Source of the DNA: CBDFJH01 sp965198095
GTDB taxonomy: Bacteria; Latescibacterota; UBA2968; GCA-2709665
Length of the DNA: 64,000 nucleotides
Assembly (NCBI GenBank): GCA_965198095.1
Contig: OZ240239.1
Location: forward strand, 3,224,001-3,288,000
Direction of reading: 5' to 3'
Part shown: positions 1 through 9,116 of the stretch, in pieces
How the letters are laid out: every line of letters starts with the position of its first letter
How positions within the stretch are numbered: the stretch's first letter is position 1
The notes under the pieces: generated by a model
Seen by the model: the letters and a program-made list of their open reading frames with translations, nothing else
Databases searched by the model: none
What the model was told of the DNA's origin: nothing
Program-made: the position numbers and the translations under genes

Positions 1-1
1 A

Positions 2-2839
2 ATCGAGGCGAGCAACGGGGCCTCTGACTACGGGAACAAATTCGGAGAGCCCGTCATCCAAGGATTTACGCGGTCGTTCGGCCTGAGGATGCCGAACGGA
101 GAGCGACGAGAGTGGCTGAAACCGATCATGTTCAGCGGGGGTATCGGACAAATCGATGCCCGCCACGTGGAAAAGGGGGCCCCCGAGGCCGGCATGCTCG
201 TCGTCAAGCTGGGTGGACCGGCCTACAGAATCGGCATGGGCGGAGGTTCCGCGTCGAGCATGGCCCAGGGCGAGAACGTGGCAGAGCTCGACTTCAACGC
301 CGTCCAACGCGGGGATGCCGAAATGGAGCAGAAGGTCAACCGCGTCATCCGAGCCTGCATCGAGCTCCAGGACCGAAACCCGATCATCAGCATCCACGAT
401 CAGGGGGCCGGAGGAAACTGCAATGTCTTGAAGGAGCTCGTCGACCCGGAGGGCGCAAAGATCGAGCTGAGGGCCATTCCGGTCGGCGACGAAACACTCT
501 CCGCGATCGAAATATGGGGGGCCGAATACCAGGAACAGAATGCGCTCCTGATCCGACCCGAGGCATCGGAACGGTTTGGACGGATCTGCGAGCGGGAGGG
601 CGCCCCTTACGCCGTCGTCGGCCGCGTGACCGGCGACGGAAAAGTCGTGCTCCACGACGACCGGGACGGCTCCACGCCGGTCGATCTGGAGCTGGAAAAG
701 GTGCTCGGGGATATGCCCAGAAAGACGTTCCGCCTCGAACGCGCCAAGCCGCACCTCCGGCCGCTTCGGCTTCCGGAAGGATTGACCGTGCGGGCAGCCC
801 TGGACCGGGTGCTTCGCCTGGTTTCCGTCGGCTCCAAGCGCTTCCTGACGAACAAGGTCGATCGTTCCGTCACCGGCCTCATCGCCCAGCAGCCGTGCAC
901 GGGACCTTTGCAGCTCACGGTGGCAGACGTCGCCGTGATGGCCCAGGGCCACTTCGGCAAGACCGGTGCGGCAACGGCGATCGGCCAACAGCCCGTCATC
1001 GGGTTGATCGACCCGGTGGCGATGGCGAGAATGAGCGTCGCAGAAGCCCTGACCAACCTCGTCTGGGCGGAGGTGACCGCGCTCGAAGACGTGAAGTGCT
1101 CCGCCAACTGGATGTGGGCGGCCAAGTTTCCGGGCGAAGGCGCGGCCCTCTACGACGCCGCCAAGGCGCTGTGCGACACGCTCCTGAAGCTTGGCGTCGC
1201 GATCGATGGCGGCAAGGACAGTCTGTCCATGGCCGCGCTCGCCCCGGACGGCGCTGGAGGCGACGAATCCGTGAAGGCCCCGGGTGCGCTCGTGGTGTCG
1301 GCCTACGTGACCTGTCCGGACATCACCAAGACCGTCACACCCGACCTCAAACGACCTGGACAAGGACGCCTCCTCTACGTCGACCTGGGGCTGGGGAACC
1401 ATCGGCTGGGCGGTTCTGCACTGGCCCAGGTCTTCGGGCAGGTCGGGGACGAATGTCCCGACCTCGCAGACCCGCAGCTTCTGAAGAACGCGTTCGTTTG
1501 CGTCCAGAGACTGGTTTCGGAAGGGTTGATCACGTCCGGACACGACCGGAGCGACGGCGGTCTCGCCACGACCCTGATCGAGATGGCGATTTCGGGCAAC
1601 TGCGGGATCGAGGTCGACCTGGAACCTTCCGTCGACCCCCTCGCCCTGTGCTTCGCCGAAGAGCCTGGCCTCGTTTTGGAAGTCTCGCCAGCGCACGAAC
1701 CTGCCGTGAGCCAGACGTTCGCGCGGGCGAACGTCCCCTGCCTGCCGATCGGAATCAGTTCGACGGACGCCCGGGTGCGGATGCGCCAGAACGGAGAAAC
1801 GATTCTGGATGAGTCGGTTGCAGACCTGAGGGACCTATGGGAAGCAACGAGCACACAGCTCGAGCGCCTTCAGGCACATCCGGGCTGCGTCGCGCAGGAA
1901 CGGGAGCGGCTTCGAAACGGGTCCGGACTCCGCTTCGATCTCTCCTTTACACCCGAGGCCTCCCCCCCCGAGGTCCTGGATCGCAACCCCAAGCCTCGCG
2001 TCGCCATTTTGAGGGAAGAGGGCAGCAATGGCGACCGGGAAATGGCCTCGGCCTTCTACGCCGCGGGATTCGAACCTTGGGACGTGACGATGTCCGACCT
2101 CGTGGCCGGGACGGTCACCCTGGAAAGGTTCCGGGGGGTTGCGTTTGTCGGCGGGTTCAGCTACGCGGACGTCCTCGATTCTGCGAAGGGCTGGGCAGGG
2201 ACGATCCGATTCAACGCAGGTCTGTCGACGCAGTTCGACGCGTTCTACGACCGCCCCGATACGTTCAGCCTGGGCGTCTGTAACGGCTGCCAGTTGATGG
2301 CGCTCCTCGGCTGGATTCCGTGGAAGAACATCGCCGACGCCGATCAGCCCCGCTTCGTCCAAAACGCCTCGGGTCGATTCGAGTCGCGATTCGTCTCGGT
2401 CAAGATAGAGAAGAGCCCCGCGATCATGTTGCGGGAAATGGAGGCCTCGACCCTCGGAATATGGGCCGCTCACGGTGAAGGGCGCGCCTTTTTCCCCGAC
2501 ACGGCGATTCTGGATCGCGTCGCGGCGGAAAACACTGCCCCGATCCGATACGTGGACGACGAGGGATCGACGACCGAGGCCTATCCTTGCAACCCGAACG
2601 GATCGCCCGCCGGCATCGCCGCGCTTTGCTCACCCGATGGACGACACTTGGCCATGATGCCACATCCCGAAAGAACGTTTCTCAAATGGCAGTGGGCGTG
2701 GATGCCGGAAGGGTGGAAACGAGACCTCGAGGCCTCTCCCTGGCTGAAGATGTTTCAGAACGCAAGGGAATGGTGCAGCGCGTTCGCCCCCACCCGGGCG
2801 CAGGCGGATATGGCTGGCCCCCGGTCTGTTAGCGCTTGA
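2..2839 (+). CDS. purL: Phosphoribosylformylglycinamidine synthase, single-chain form (5' end outside window)
   Basis: This is the C-terminal ~945 residues of the large FGAM synthase, which converts FGAR, glutamine and ATP to FGAM in purine synthesis. The frame is open from the window edge, so the true start lies upstream. The synthetase part includes GHFGKTGAAT and DGGKDSLSMAA, and the C-terminal glutamine amidotransferase domain begins near PRVAILREEGSNGDREM. The nucleophile cysteine lies in GVCNGCQ (about nt 2272-2292) and the His/Glu of the triad in HPERTF near the end. Fusion of synthetase and amidotransferase marks the ~1,300-residue proteobacterial/eukaryotic type rather than the PurLQS type. 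The stop codon overlaps the greA promoter -35 box. Confidence 0.97.
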   Translation: MEASNGASDYGNKFGEPVIQGFTRSFGLRMPNGERREWLKPIMFSGGIGQIDARHVEKGAPEAGMLVVKLGGPAYRIGMGGGSASSMAQGENVAELDFNAVQRGDAEMEQKVNRVIRACIELQDRNPIISIHDQGAGGNCNVLKELVDPEGAKIELRAIPVGDETLSAIEIWGAEYQEQNALLIRPEASERFGRICEREGAPYAVVGRVTGDGKVVLHDDRDGSTPVDLELEKVLGDMPRKTFRLERAKPHLRPLRLPEGLTVRAALDRVLRLVSVGSKRFLTNKVDRSVTGLIAQQPCTGPLQLTVADVAVMAQGHFGKTGAATAIGQQPVIGLIDPVAMARMSVAEALTNLVWAEVTALEDVKCSANWMWAAKFPGEGAALYDAAKALCDTLLKLGVAIDGGKDSLSMAALAPDGAGGDESVKAPGALVVSAYVTCPDITKTVTPDLKRPGQGRLLYVDLGLGNHRLGGSALAQVFGQVGDECPDLADPQLLKNAFVCVQRLVSEGLITSGHDRSDGGLATTLIEMAISGNCGIEVDLEPSVDPLALCFAEEPGLVLEVSPAHEPAVSQTFARANVPCLPIGISSTDARVRMRQNGETILDESVADLRDLWEATSTQLERLQAHPGCVAQERERLRNGSGLRFDLSFTPEASPPEVLDRNPKPRVAILREEGSNGDREMASAFYAAGFEPWDVTMSDLVAGTVTLERFRGVAFVGGFSYADVLDSAKGWAGTIRFNAGLSTQFDAFYDRPDTFSLGVCNGCQLMALLGWIPWKNIADADQPRFVQNASGRFESRFVSVKIEKSPAIMLREMEASTLGIWAAHGEGRAFFPDTAILDRVAAENTAPIRYVDDEGSTTEAYPCNPNGSPAGIAALCSPDGRHLAMMPHPERTFLKWQWAWMPEGWKRDLEASPWLKMFQNAREWCSAFAPTRAQADMAGPRSVSA

Positions 2840-2864
2840 CTTTAATGTATGAAAATCCTATGTT
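2836..2864 (+). promoter_or_regulatory. Predicted sigma70 promoter for greA
   Basis: TTGACT (2836-2841) and TATGTT (2859-2864) are separated by 17 nt. The -35 box contains the TGA stop of purL. It lies 52 nt upstream of the greA start, in an AT-rich gap unlike its surroundings. Confidence 0.6.
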
Positions 2865-2915
2865 TAAATTGGTTTTTCTCTTTCACTTGCACTACGGGAG
2901 GCAATTCGGACGGCC

Positions 2916-3392
2916 ATGAGTCGCGTTTACCTAACCATGGGAGGATACGAAAAAATCCGGAGTGAGTTGGAGCGCCTTCAGAGGAAAGAACGTCCGGATG
3001 TGATCAAGGCGATCACCAAAGCCCGGGCCTTTGGAGACCTCAGCGAGAATTCGGAGTATGCCGCGGCAAAAGAGCGTCAGATGTTCGTAGAAACGAAGAT
3101 CATGGAACTTCAAGACAAGCTGATCCGGTCAGAGATCATAGACGAAAGCCAGATGCCCAAAGACAAGGCCTACCTTGGGGCGACGGTGAGATTGAGGAAC
3201 AAAAAGACCGGGGAGGAACTGGAATACACGCTCGTTTCCACCGACGAGGCAGATTTTGAACAGAACAAAATCTCTACGGAATCTCCTGTCGGGCGATCCA
3301 TGCTTGGAAAAGGCGTGAGCGAGGTCGTGACGGCGAAGGCCCCGGCCGGAACATTGGTCTACGAAATCCTGAACATCAGCCGCGGAGGATAA
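2916..3392 (+). CDS. greA: Transcription elongation factor GreA
   Basis: A 158-residue protein of normal GreA length. GreA enters the RNA polymerase secondary channel and stimulates cleavage of backtracked transcripts. The N-terminal coiled coil carries the family signature ARAFGDLSENSEYAAAKERQ (residues ~36-55), with the acidic D/E tip that positions Mg2+. The C-terminal FKBP-like domain ends in SPVGRSMLGKGVSEVV. The ATG is the natural family start, although the nearest Shine-Dalgarno-like GGAGG is about 14 nt upstream, longer than usual. The gene has its own promoter and a strong terminator, so it is probably monocistronic. Confidence 0.97.
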   Translation: MSRVYLTMGGYEKIRSELERLQRKERPDVIKAITKARAFGDLSENSEYAAAKERQMFVETKIMELQDKLIRSEIIDESQMPKDKAYLGATVRLRNKKTGEELEYTLVSTDEADFEQNKISTESPVGRSMLGKGVSEVVTAKAPAGTLVYEILNISRGG

Positions 3393-3421
3393 GACGAAGA
3401 CGGCTTGAATCCTGAGAACGG

Positions 3422-3455
3422 AAAGAGCGAGGGTGACCTCCCCCCGCTCTTTTTT
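3422..3455 (+). terminator. Intrinsic terminator after greA
   Basis: An 8-bp stem (3422-3429 with 3445-3452), extended by an inner GGG/CCC pairing, is followed by a T tract. It sits between the convergent greA and rlmD genes. The minus-strand stop codon of rlmD (3454-3456) lies in the T tract, so the hairpin may also help end rlmD transcripts, though the T run on that side is short. Confidence 0.85.
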
Positions 3456-4830
3456 ATGCCCGCCCGTACTGAAGGCGTACCAGGATTTCGCAGTGCGGGG
3501 TGTGGGGAAACATGTCTACCAACTGCACGTAGTCGGGCCGATACCGGCCGGCTTCAAAGCGCTTCAACTCACCCGGCAGAACCTCCGTATTGCAAGATAT
3601 GTAGACGATCGTCTCCGGCCTCAGATCGACGAGCGCTCGGTGGCCCCTGGGGTGCATCCCGGCTCGGGGAGGGTCGACCACGGCCGCATCGAACGGTCTT
3701 CCTTCGTTTCTGAAACGGGCCAGGGCTTCCTCAGCCCGACCTGCTACGAATCTACAGTTCTGTATCCCGTTTCTTGCCCGATTCCGCACTGCATCTTTCA
3801 CGGCCGTGCCGGAAACCTCCACGCCGATGACTTCTCCGCAATGTTCGGACAACAGCAGCGAGATGGCCCCCGTGCCGCAATAGAGATCCAGCACTCGGTC
3901 CCCCGGCGTCGGATCCACGAGCTCGACGACGCGCTCGTACAGCTTTTCCGCCTGTAGCGAATTCGTCTGAAAAAAGGAACTCGGGGAAATCTCGAACGAG
4001 ACCTCGCCAAGCCGTTCGTTCACGGTGCCACGACCGCTTATCACTGCCTCTTCTTCTCCGATCGCCACCTGCGCCTTCCGCCGATTCACACTTCGAACAA
4101 CGCTCTTGATCTCAGGAAACTCGTCTCTCAATCGAGTCCCCAATTCCGCCAGTCCAGACGCGTCTTCGCCGGAAGTGGTCAAGATGACCATCGTTTCTCC
4201 GGTATTCTTGCCCTCTCGAATCGTCAAGAAACGCAAAAGGCCCTTGTGGCGATGGAGGTCATAGGCCGAAAGTCCCCGCGCACTCACGAATTCCCTGACG
4301 CGTGCAACGATCTTGTTGGACCGCTCGGACTGCAGATAGCAGGACTCCAGGTCGAAAACCTTCTCAAAACGCCCCCGAACGTGGAGGCCCACGCAGACCT
4401 CCCCTTCAGCTGAAACACCGAACGAGAATTCCATCTTGTTCCGGTAGAAAAACGGATCTTCCGCCGGAATCGGATCGTCCACCGCAACGTCGACACCCGC
4501 TTCCTTCAAGCAATTTTCCACCATCGCCTGTTTCAGGGCCACCTGATCCTCGTAGGGCACATCCTGCCATAGACAACCGCCGCAGGTTCCGAAATGGGAA
4601 CATCTCGCCCGTTGGCGTTCGATGCCGGCCCGGATCAACGCCTCCTTCCCCGCCTCCGCCTTCCGCCCGCGATGTCGAACACGTCTGATCCGCGCAAGGA
4701 CCGTGTCTCCGGGAACGGCGGCGGGAACGCCGACCGCGTATTCCCCCATCCAGCCGATGCCGTGTCCCTTTTGGTCTACAGACGCGATCTCCAACGCGAC
4801 CTGTTCACCGAGCTTCGGTTTCGATCTCAT
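3454..4830 (-). CDS. rlmD: 23S rRNA (uracil-C5)-methyltransferase, RlmD/RumA type
   Basis: A 458-residue TrmA-family methyltransferase that puts a methyl group on C5 of a 23S rRNA uracil using SAM. The start chosen (MRSKPKLGE) begins the N-terminal TRAM domain; an upstream in-frame extension is arginine-rich and not family-like. The Fe-S cluster cysteines are at 77, 83, 86 and 164, matching the spacing of E. coli RlmD. The SAM motif DLYCGTG is at 315-321 and the nucleophile is C413 in YISCNTE. Which uracil is modified (U1939, U747 or another) cannot be read from sequence. The start overlaps the preceding gene by 26 nt, implying translational coupling. Confidence 0.9.
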   Translation of the reverse strand: MRSKPKLGEQVALEIASVDQKGHGIGWMGEYAVGVPAAVPGDTVLARIRRVRHRGRKAEAGKEALIRAGIERQRARCSHFGTCGGCLWQDVPYEDQVALKQAMVENCLKEAGVDVAVDDPIPAEDPFFYRNKMEFSFGVSAEGEVCVGLHVRGRFEKVFDLESCYLQSERSNKIVARVREFVSARGLSAYDLHRHKGLLRFLTIREGKNTGETMVILTTSGEDASGLAELGTRLRDEFPEIKSVVRSVNRRKAQVAIGEEEAVISGRGTVNERLGEVSFEISPSSFFQTNSLQAEKLYERVVELVDPTPGDRVLDLYCGTGAISLLLSEHCGEVIGVEVSGTAVKDAVRNRARNGIQNCRFVAGRAEEALARFRNEGRPFDAAVVDPPRAGMHPRGHRALVDLRPETIVYISCNTEVLPGELKRFEAGRYRPDYVQLVDMFPHTPHCEILVRLQYGRA

Positions 4831-6085
4831 GGTGTCCCTGCTTCCACGGCATCGGCGGCGTGCTTGCCGGCTGCCGGAAAGGTCCCTCCCGCAGTTGCCT
4901 GAGCTCCTCCGGGCGTTTCGAAAGGCTGCCGTAGGAAAAAAGCACAACGCCCTTCAGGCCAAGGCGCCGGGCGTGCTCGATCTGCGCCAGGGTCTCCGCG
5001 GGCGTTTGGTTCCAGTCTCCGATGCCAGCGTAGAGGTGACCTTTCGTCACAAAGTTCCTGGCTTCCTCTATTTGTGAAACGATCGACGGCGTGGAACCGA
5101 AATAGAACATCGGAACCACAAAATCGACCGTCTGCCGGTTGATCCAACGAATCCAATCCTGCCCGTAGTGCTGGTAGGCCCTCGGCAGATCGGGCTTGAC
5201 CGCCGCTGAAAGCACGACGCTGGGATTCAGGCGCTGAAGCATCTTGTGGATCTCTTCGACGGTCAAACTGACCTGGTCCGTCCGCCACCGACGCCATAGC
5301 CTTCGCCTCTGCGGTCGGTCGACACGATCCGAAGTCAGGATGTCCCGGGGATCAAACCCGTAACGACCTTCGAAACGCGACCGGGTGGCTGTGTTGAAGT
5401 CATAGTGGACGTTCGGATAGCGGACATAGTCCAGGTGGACGCCGTCTACGTCGTATCGCGTGACCAACTCCTCGACGACTTCGAGGAGATGATCGCGCAC
5501 TTCCGGCAAGCCCGGAGAAAGGTAACGTCCTTCCACGCCACGGCTGACCAGATCGACCCCGCGAAGATCCTTGCGTCCCATCTGGACGCCATCCGCAGAA
5601 GTCATAAACCATTCCGGATGTTGATGAAGCACGTGGCGAAACGATTTCGGCATCCGATCGGTCGGATGCCAGGCGAGGAAGACGTTGATCCAGGCGTGCA
5701 CCTCGATCCCGGCCTTTCGAGCCAGTCGGACCACCGTGCTGAGCGGATCGAATGCCCCGTCGGGCACGTCCTCTCCCCGTGGGATGATACCGCTCCGATA
5801 GTAGGCATCACCCCGGCCCCGGACCTGCACGAACAGCGCATTGAATCCCGCCTGCTTCGCGGTTTCGACCATCTCCGCGATCTTCTCGGGAGCGGTGAGC
5901 GTGTGGCGGACGACCCAGACCGCCCGGAACTCGTCCGATGACGCCGCCCCGTGGGCGTGGAGTAAAACCCACGCCGCCAACAGGGCCGAGATCGATCGCC
6001 TGGAAATTGGCCGAACTAAGAAAGAGGGCAAACCGGCCGTCAGGCCAAGTTGCCCTCCCGCATTCCATCTGCCCGGGCGATTCAC
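4805..6085 (-). CDS. GHL10-family (DUF187/YngK-like) glycosyl-hydrolase-like exported protein
   Basis: A 426-residue protein. After the hydrophobic segment SISALLAAWVLLHAHGAASS, the mature domain opens with EFRAVWVV and continues as a TIM-barrel of the GHL10 family (FNALFVQVRGRGDAYY, VDGVHLDYVRYP, DFVVPMFYFG). These proteins are predicted secreted or periplasmic carbohydrate-active enzymes of mostly unknown substrate. The GTG start overlaps the rplQ stop as GTGA. It gives a long n-region before the signal segment, so a TTG 22 codons in is an alternative. Being joined to the 3' end of the ribosomal operon with no terminator is unusual for an exported hydrolase. Confidence 0.85.
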   Translation of the reverse strand: MNRPGRWNAGGQLGLTAGLPSFLVRPISRRSISALLAAWVLLHAHGAASSDEFRAVWVVRHTLTAPEKIAEMVETAKQAGFNALFVQVRGRGDAYYRSGIIPRGEDVPDGAFDPLSTVVRLARKAGIEVHAWINVFLAWHPTDRMPKSFRHVLHQHPEWFMTSADGVQMGRKDLRGVDLVSRGVEGRYLSPGLPEVRDHLLEVVEELVTRYDVDGVHLDYVRYPNVHYDFNTATRSRFEGRYGFDPRDILTSDRVDRPQRRRLWRRWRTDQVSLTVEEIHKMLQRLNPSVVLSAAVKPDLPRAYQHYGQDWIRWINRQTVDFVVPMFYFGSTPSIVSQIEEARNFVTKGHLYAGIGDWNQTPAETLAQIEHARRLGLKGVVLFSYGSLSKRPEELRQLREGPFRQPASTPPMPWKQGHHEIETEAR

Positions 6086-6486
6086 TTGGGTTCTTTCTCT
6101 CCTTCTGCGTCAGACGCCTTTGAGGGCACAACCTCCTCCACCAGCTTGACCAGACAGACCTCGCTGTTGTCCCCACGCCGATTTCCAAGCTTCAACAGGC
6201 GCGTATATCCCCCGTTTCGATCGGCGAAGGAAGGGCCTATCTCATCGAAAAGCTTTGAAACCAATCGTTTGTTCTGAATTCTTCGCAAGACCTGCCTTCG
6301 GGCGTGGAGATCGCCCCGCTTCGCAAAGGTGATGAGCCGCTCGGCCATGCTCCGTAGCTCCTTCGCCTTCGCGCGGCCCGTTCGGATGGATCCGTTCAAG
6401 AAGAGAGACGCCGCCAGGTTGTTCATCGTCGCCTTTCGGTGGCTCGCGGTCCGCCCGAGCTTTCTGCCTTTTTTGGCGTGTCTCAC
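6082..6486 (-). CDS. rplQ: 50S ribosomal protein L17
   Basis: A 134-residue L17, a little longer than usual because of an acidic/lysine-rich tail. The N-terminus MRHAKKGRKLGR and the motif RNGGYTRLLKLGNRRGD identify it. It starts at a GTG 3 nt after the rpoA stop. L17 binds 23S rRNA near the peptide exit tunnel. As elsewhere it is the last ribosomal gene of the alpha operon, but here a GTGA overlap couples it to a further non-ribosomal gene. Confidence 0.97.
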   Translation of the reverse strand: MRHAKKGRKLGRTASHRKATMNNLAASLFLNGSIRTGRAKAKELRSMAERLITFAKRGDLHARRQVLRRIQNKRLVSKLFDEIGPSFADRNGGYTRLLKLGNRRGDNSEVCLVKLVEEVVPSKASDAEGEKEPK

Positions 6487-6489
6487 GTC

Positions 6490-7506
6490 TCAATAATCCT
6501 CTTCAAGGACACCGATGTGTTCCGGCTCTACGGCCAAGCCTTTGAACTTCGAAACGTCCATCCCGAAAGAGAGACCCAGACCCTCCAGAATTGCGGTCAA
6601 CTCGTTGAGCGATTTCCTGCCAAAATTCCGAAATTTGAGCATCTCGACTTCGGATTTTTGGACCAAGTCTTCCAGCGCATGGATGTCCGCGGCCTTCAGA
6701 CAGTTCGCGGATCGGACCGACAACTCCAGTTCCTCCACCGGCATCTTGAGGAGGTTCGCAATCCTTTGGGCTTCCTCGTCCACGACTTCCTCAGGCTCCT
6801 CGTCGTATTCCTCTTCGAAACTGACAAACAGCTCCAAGTGGTCTTTCAAGATTTTCGCGGCGTGCGATACGGCGTCGTCGGGACGCACCACACCGTTCGT
6901 CCAGACTTCCAGAGTCAGCTTGTCGTAGTCAATCTGTTGACCGACCCGGGCCTTTTCGACGTCGTAGCGCACCTTTCTAACGGGCGAATACGCGGAGTCC
7001 ATGGGGATGGTCCCCATCGACTGCTCCGCCGTCTTGTTCTCCTCTGCCAAAACGTAGCCTATCCCCTGACCAACGGTCACTTCCATGTCGAGGACGCTAT
7101 CTTTTTCAAGGGTCGCGATATGCTTGTCCGGGTTCAGAATCTCGATGGAGGAATCGACCTGAAGGTCCGACGCAACGAGATTGCGAGGCCCCTTGACCGT
7201 AATTCTGAGCGTTTTGTCCTCGTCTGCGAACAGCCGGATGAAAACTTCCTTCAGGTTTAAGACGATTTCAGCGACATCCTCGACAACGCCTTCAACCACT
7301 GCAAATTCGTGCTGGACGCCTTCGATCCGGATCGCCTTGACAGCGGCGCCCTCTATCGAGGCAAGCAAGACCCGCCGCAGCATGTTCCCAATCGTCGTTC
7401 CAAACCCTCGCTCCAAGGGTTGGACCGTAAACAGGCCGTAGGTATCACAAAGCCGATCCTTGTCGATCTGGACGGAACGAGGCATCTGAAAATTTTTCGG
7501 TTTCAT
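6490..7506 (-). CDS. rpoA: DNA-directed RNA polymerase subunit alpha
   Basis: A 338-residue alpha subunit with the N-terminal assembly domain (PLERGFGTTIGNMLRRVLLASIEG) and a complete C-terminal DNA/activator-binding domain (NLLKMPVEELELSVRSANCLK to NELTAILEGLGLSF). The start MKPKNFQMP was chosen because GAGGAG lies 7 nt upstream; an in-frame start 5 codons earlier lacks this. It lies between rpsD and rplQ, the standard alpha-operon position. Confidence 0.97.
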   Translation of the reverse strand: MKPKNFQMPRSVQIDKDRLCDTYGLFTVQPLERGFGTTIGNMLRRVLLASIEGAAVKAIRIEGVQHEFAVVEGVVEDVAEIVLNLKEVFIRLFADEDKTLRITVKGPRNLVASDLQVDSSIEILNPDKHIATLEKDSVLDMEVTVGQGIGYVLAEENKTAEQSMGTIPMDSAYSPVRKVRYDVEKARVGQQIDYDKLTLEVWTNGVVRPDDAVSHAAKILKDHLELFVSFEEEYDEEPEEVVDEEAQRIANLLKMPVEELELSVRSANCLKAADIHALEDLVQKSEVEMLKFRNFGRKSLNELTAILEGLGLSFGMDVSKFKGLAVEPEHIGVLEEDY

Positions 7507-7533
7507 GCAAACTCTCCTCAACCCGTCAAAGAG

Positions 7534-8163
7534 CTACTTGGAATAGAGCTCAACAATGCGTTGCTCTTCCACAACCGTGGGAATGTTTTCTCGATTCGGG
7601 CGTTCCAGAAGCGTGCCGCTCAGGTTGACCTTATCCAGTGAGACCCAGGACGCTTGAGGCGCCTCGCCAATGCGCTTAAGTGAATCGTGGATCATTTGGA
7701 GCTGTCTGCTCTTCTCCCTAATCTGAATCGTGTCACCCGGGCTGATTTGAAAGGACGGCACGTTGACGATCCGATCGTTGACTGTAACGTGTCTGTGCCT
7801 GACCAGCTGCCTCGCCCCCTTACGCGACGGGGCAAAACCCAGCCTGAAGACGACGTTGTCGAGCCTGCACTCCAGAGCTTGCAGAAGCAACTCGCCCGTG
7901 ACCCCCCTGCGCTTGGCGGCCTTGGCGTAGTAGCCGCGGAATTGGCCCTCCAGAACGCCGTATTGCCGCTTCGCCTTCTGCTTCTCGCGCAGCTGCAAGT
8001 TGAACTCCGAGGGCTTTCGGCTCGGTCTCTGCCCGTGCATTCCCGGGGCGTAGCTGCGTCGCTCAAAAGCGCACTTCTCCAGGTAGCAGCGTTCTCCCTT
8101 CAGAAACAGTTTCACGCCTTCCCGCCGGCAGAGTTTACAGTTCGCTTCCGTGTAGCGCGCCAT
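7534..8163 (-). CDS. rpsD: 30S ribosomal protein S4
   Basis: A 209-residue S4, a primary 16S rRNA binding and assembly protein. It is the zinc-binding form: cysteines occur as CKLC near residue 9 and as CYLEKC at ~26-31. The S4 RNA-binding domain follows (RLDNVVFRLGFAPSRKGARQLVRH). It lies between rpsK (13 nt) and rpoA (27 nt). S4 commonly represses its own operon, but no pseudoknot leader was identified here. Confidence 0.97.
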   Translation of the reverse strand: MARYTEANCKLCRREGVKLFLKGERCYLEKCAFERRSYAPGMHGQRPSRKPSEFNLQLREKQKAKRQYGVLEGQFRGYYAKAAKRRGVTGELLLQALECRLDNVVFRLGFAPSRKGARQLVRHRHVTVNDRIVNVPSFQISPGDTIQIREKSRQLQMIHDSLKRIGEAPQASWVSLDKVNLSGTLLERPNRENIPTVVEEQRIVELYSK

Positions 8164-8176
8164 CGCCGTCTGCTCC

Positions 8177-8566
8177 CTAGACCCGCCGCCTCTTGGGCGG
8201 ACGGCACCCGTTGTGTGGAATTGGTGTCACATCCCGAATCGCGGAAATTTCCAAACCGGCGCCTTGAAGCGAGCGCACGGCAGCCTCTCTGCCAACGCCG
8301 GGCCCCTTGACCCAAACTTCCACCCGTCTAAGCCCCATCGCCAGCGCTTCCCTCGCTGCAGCCTCCGCCGCCAACTGGGCCGCATAAGGAGTACTCTTTT
8401 TGGATCCTTTGAAACCGACCTTCCCGGTCGACGCCCAGGAGATCACGCCGCCGTCCCGATCGGTCAGCGTGACAATCGTATTGTTGAAGCTTGCCTTGAT
8501 GTGCGCAATCCCCAACGTATCCACCTTTTTACCCCGCTTTCTTCCTCTCTTCTTTTCGGACGGCAA
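8177..8566 (-). CDS. rpsK: 30S ribosomal protein S11
   Basis: A 129-residue S11 with the conserved run NNTIVTLTDRDGGVISWASTG and the C-terminal TPIPHNGCRPPKRRRV. S11 sits in the small-subunit platform near the decoding region. The start is TTG, with GGAGG six nt upstream; an ATG overlapping this site is in another frame and gives no ribosomal protein. Confidence 0.96.
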   Translation of the reverse strand: MPSEKKRGRKRGKKVDTLGIAHIKASFNNTIVTLTDRDGGVISWASTGKVGFKGSKKSTPYAAQLAAEAAAREALAMGLRRVEVWVKGPGVGREAAVRSLQGAGLEISAIRDVTPIPHNGCRPPKRRRV

Positions 8567-8596
8567 ATCATCCCTCCTTGTTCAAGACGAAAAACG

Positions 8597-8971
8597 TCAC
8601 ACCTTCTTCTTCCGGCTGATCTGACCTCGCTTTGGGCCCTTGCGTGTCCTGGCATTCGTGCGGGTGCGCTGCCCCCGAACAGGCAAGCCCCGGCGCCACC
8701 GCAGGCCCCGGTAACAGCCGATATCCATAAACCGTTTGATGTTTATCGCAACTTCGCTTCTGAGATTTCCCTCGACCTTGTGCTCAGATTCGATCACACT
8801 TCTGAGCTTGGCGACATCGCCCTCCGTCAGCGCGTCAACCCGCGTGCCAGGGGCAATCCGAGTCTTCTCGAGGATCTTTTGAGAAGTGCTCAGGCCAATG
8901 CCGTAAATGTACGTCAGCGCGACTTCTACGCGCTTTTCCCGAGGGATGTCGACGCCAGCGATGCGTGCCAT
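8597..8971 (-). CDS. rpsM: 30S ribosomal protein S13
   Basis: A 124-residue S13 of the small-subunit head, contacting 16S rRNA and the large subunit. MARIAGVDIPREKRVEVALTYIYGIG begins the helix-two-turn-helix region and the basic tail ends RTNARTRKGPKRGQISRKKKV. It starts 4 nt after the rpmJ stop. Confidence 0.97.
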   Translation of the reverse strand: MARIAGVDIPREKRVEVALTYIYGIGLSTSQKILEKTRIAPGTRVDALTEGDVAKLRSVIESEHKVEGNLRSEVAINIKRFMDIGCYRGLRWRRGLPVRGQRTRTNARTRKGPKRGQISRKKKV

Positions 8972-8975
8972 AGCC

Positions 8976-9092
8976 CTACCCCTGTCGTTGTTTGTGCTTC
9001 GGATTGATTTTACAGGTAACCCGAACGACGCCTTTCCTGCGAATGATCCTGCAGCCGGGACAGCGTCGCTTGACAGATGATTGAACTTTCAT
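8976..9092 (-). CDS. rpmJ: 50S ribosomal protein L36
   Basis: A 38-residue gene. The translated product begins MKVQSSVKRRCPGC and ends CKINPKHKQRQG, containing the CxxC...C...H zinc site of the zinc-binding form of L36. GGAGG lies 9 nt before the ATG. In many bacteria infA, adk and map come between secY and rpmJ. Here rpmJ follows secY after only 24 nt, so those genes must be elsewhere. Confidence 0.95.
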   Translation of the reverse strand: MKVQSSVKRRCPGCRIIRRKGVVRVTCKINPKHKQRQG

Positions 9093-9116
9093 GTTCTGTA
9101 TCCTCCGGAGGTCGCG

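Noticed and set aside
112..1812. 566-codon Arg/Gly/Pro-rich frame within purL
   Set aside because: Out-of-frame shadow of high-GC purL with no recognisable motif.
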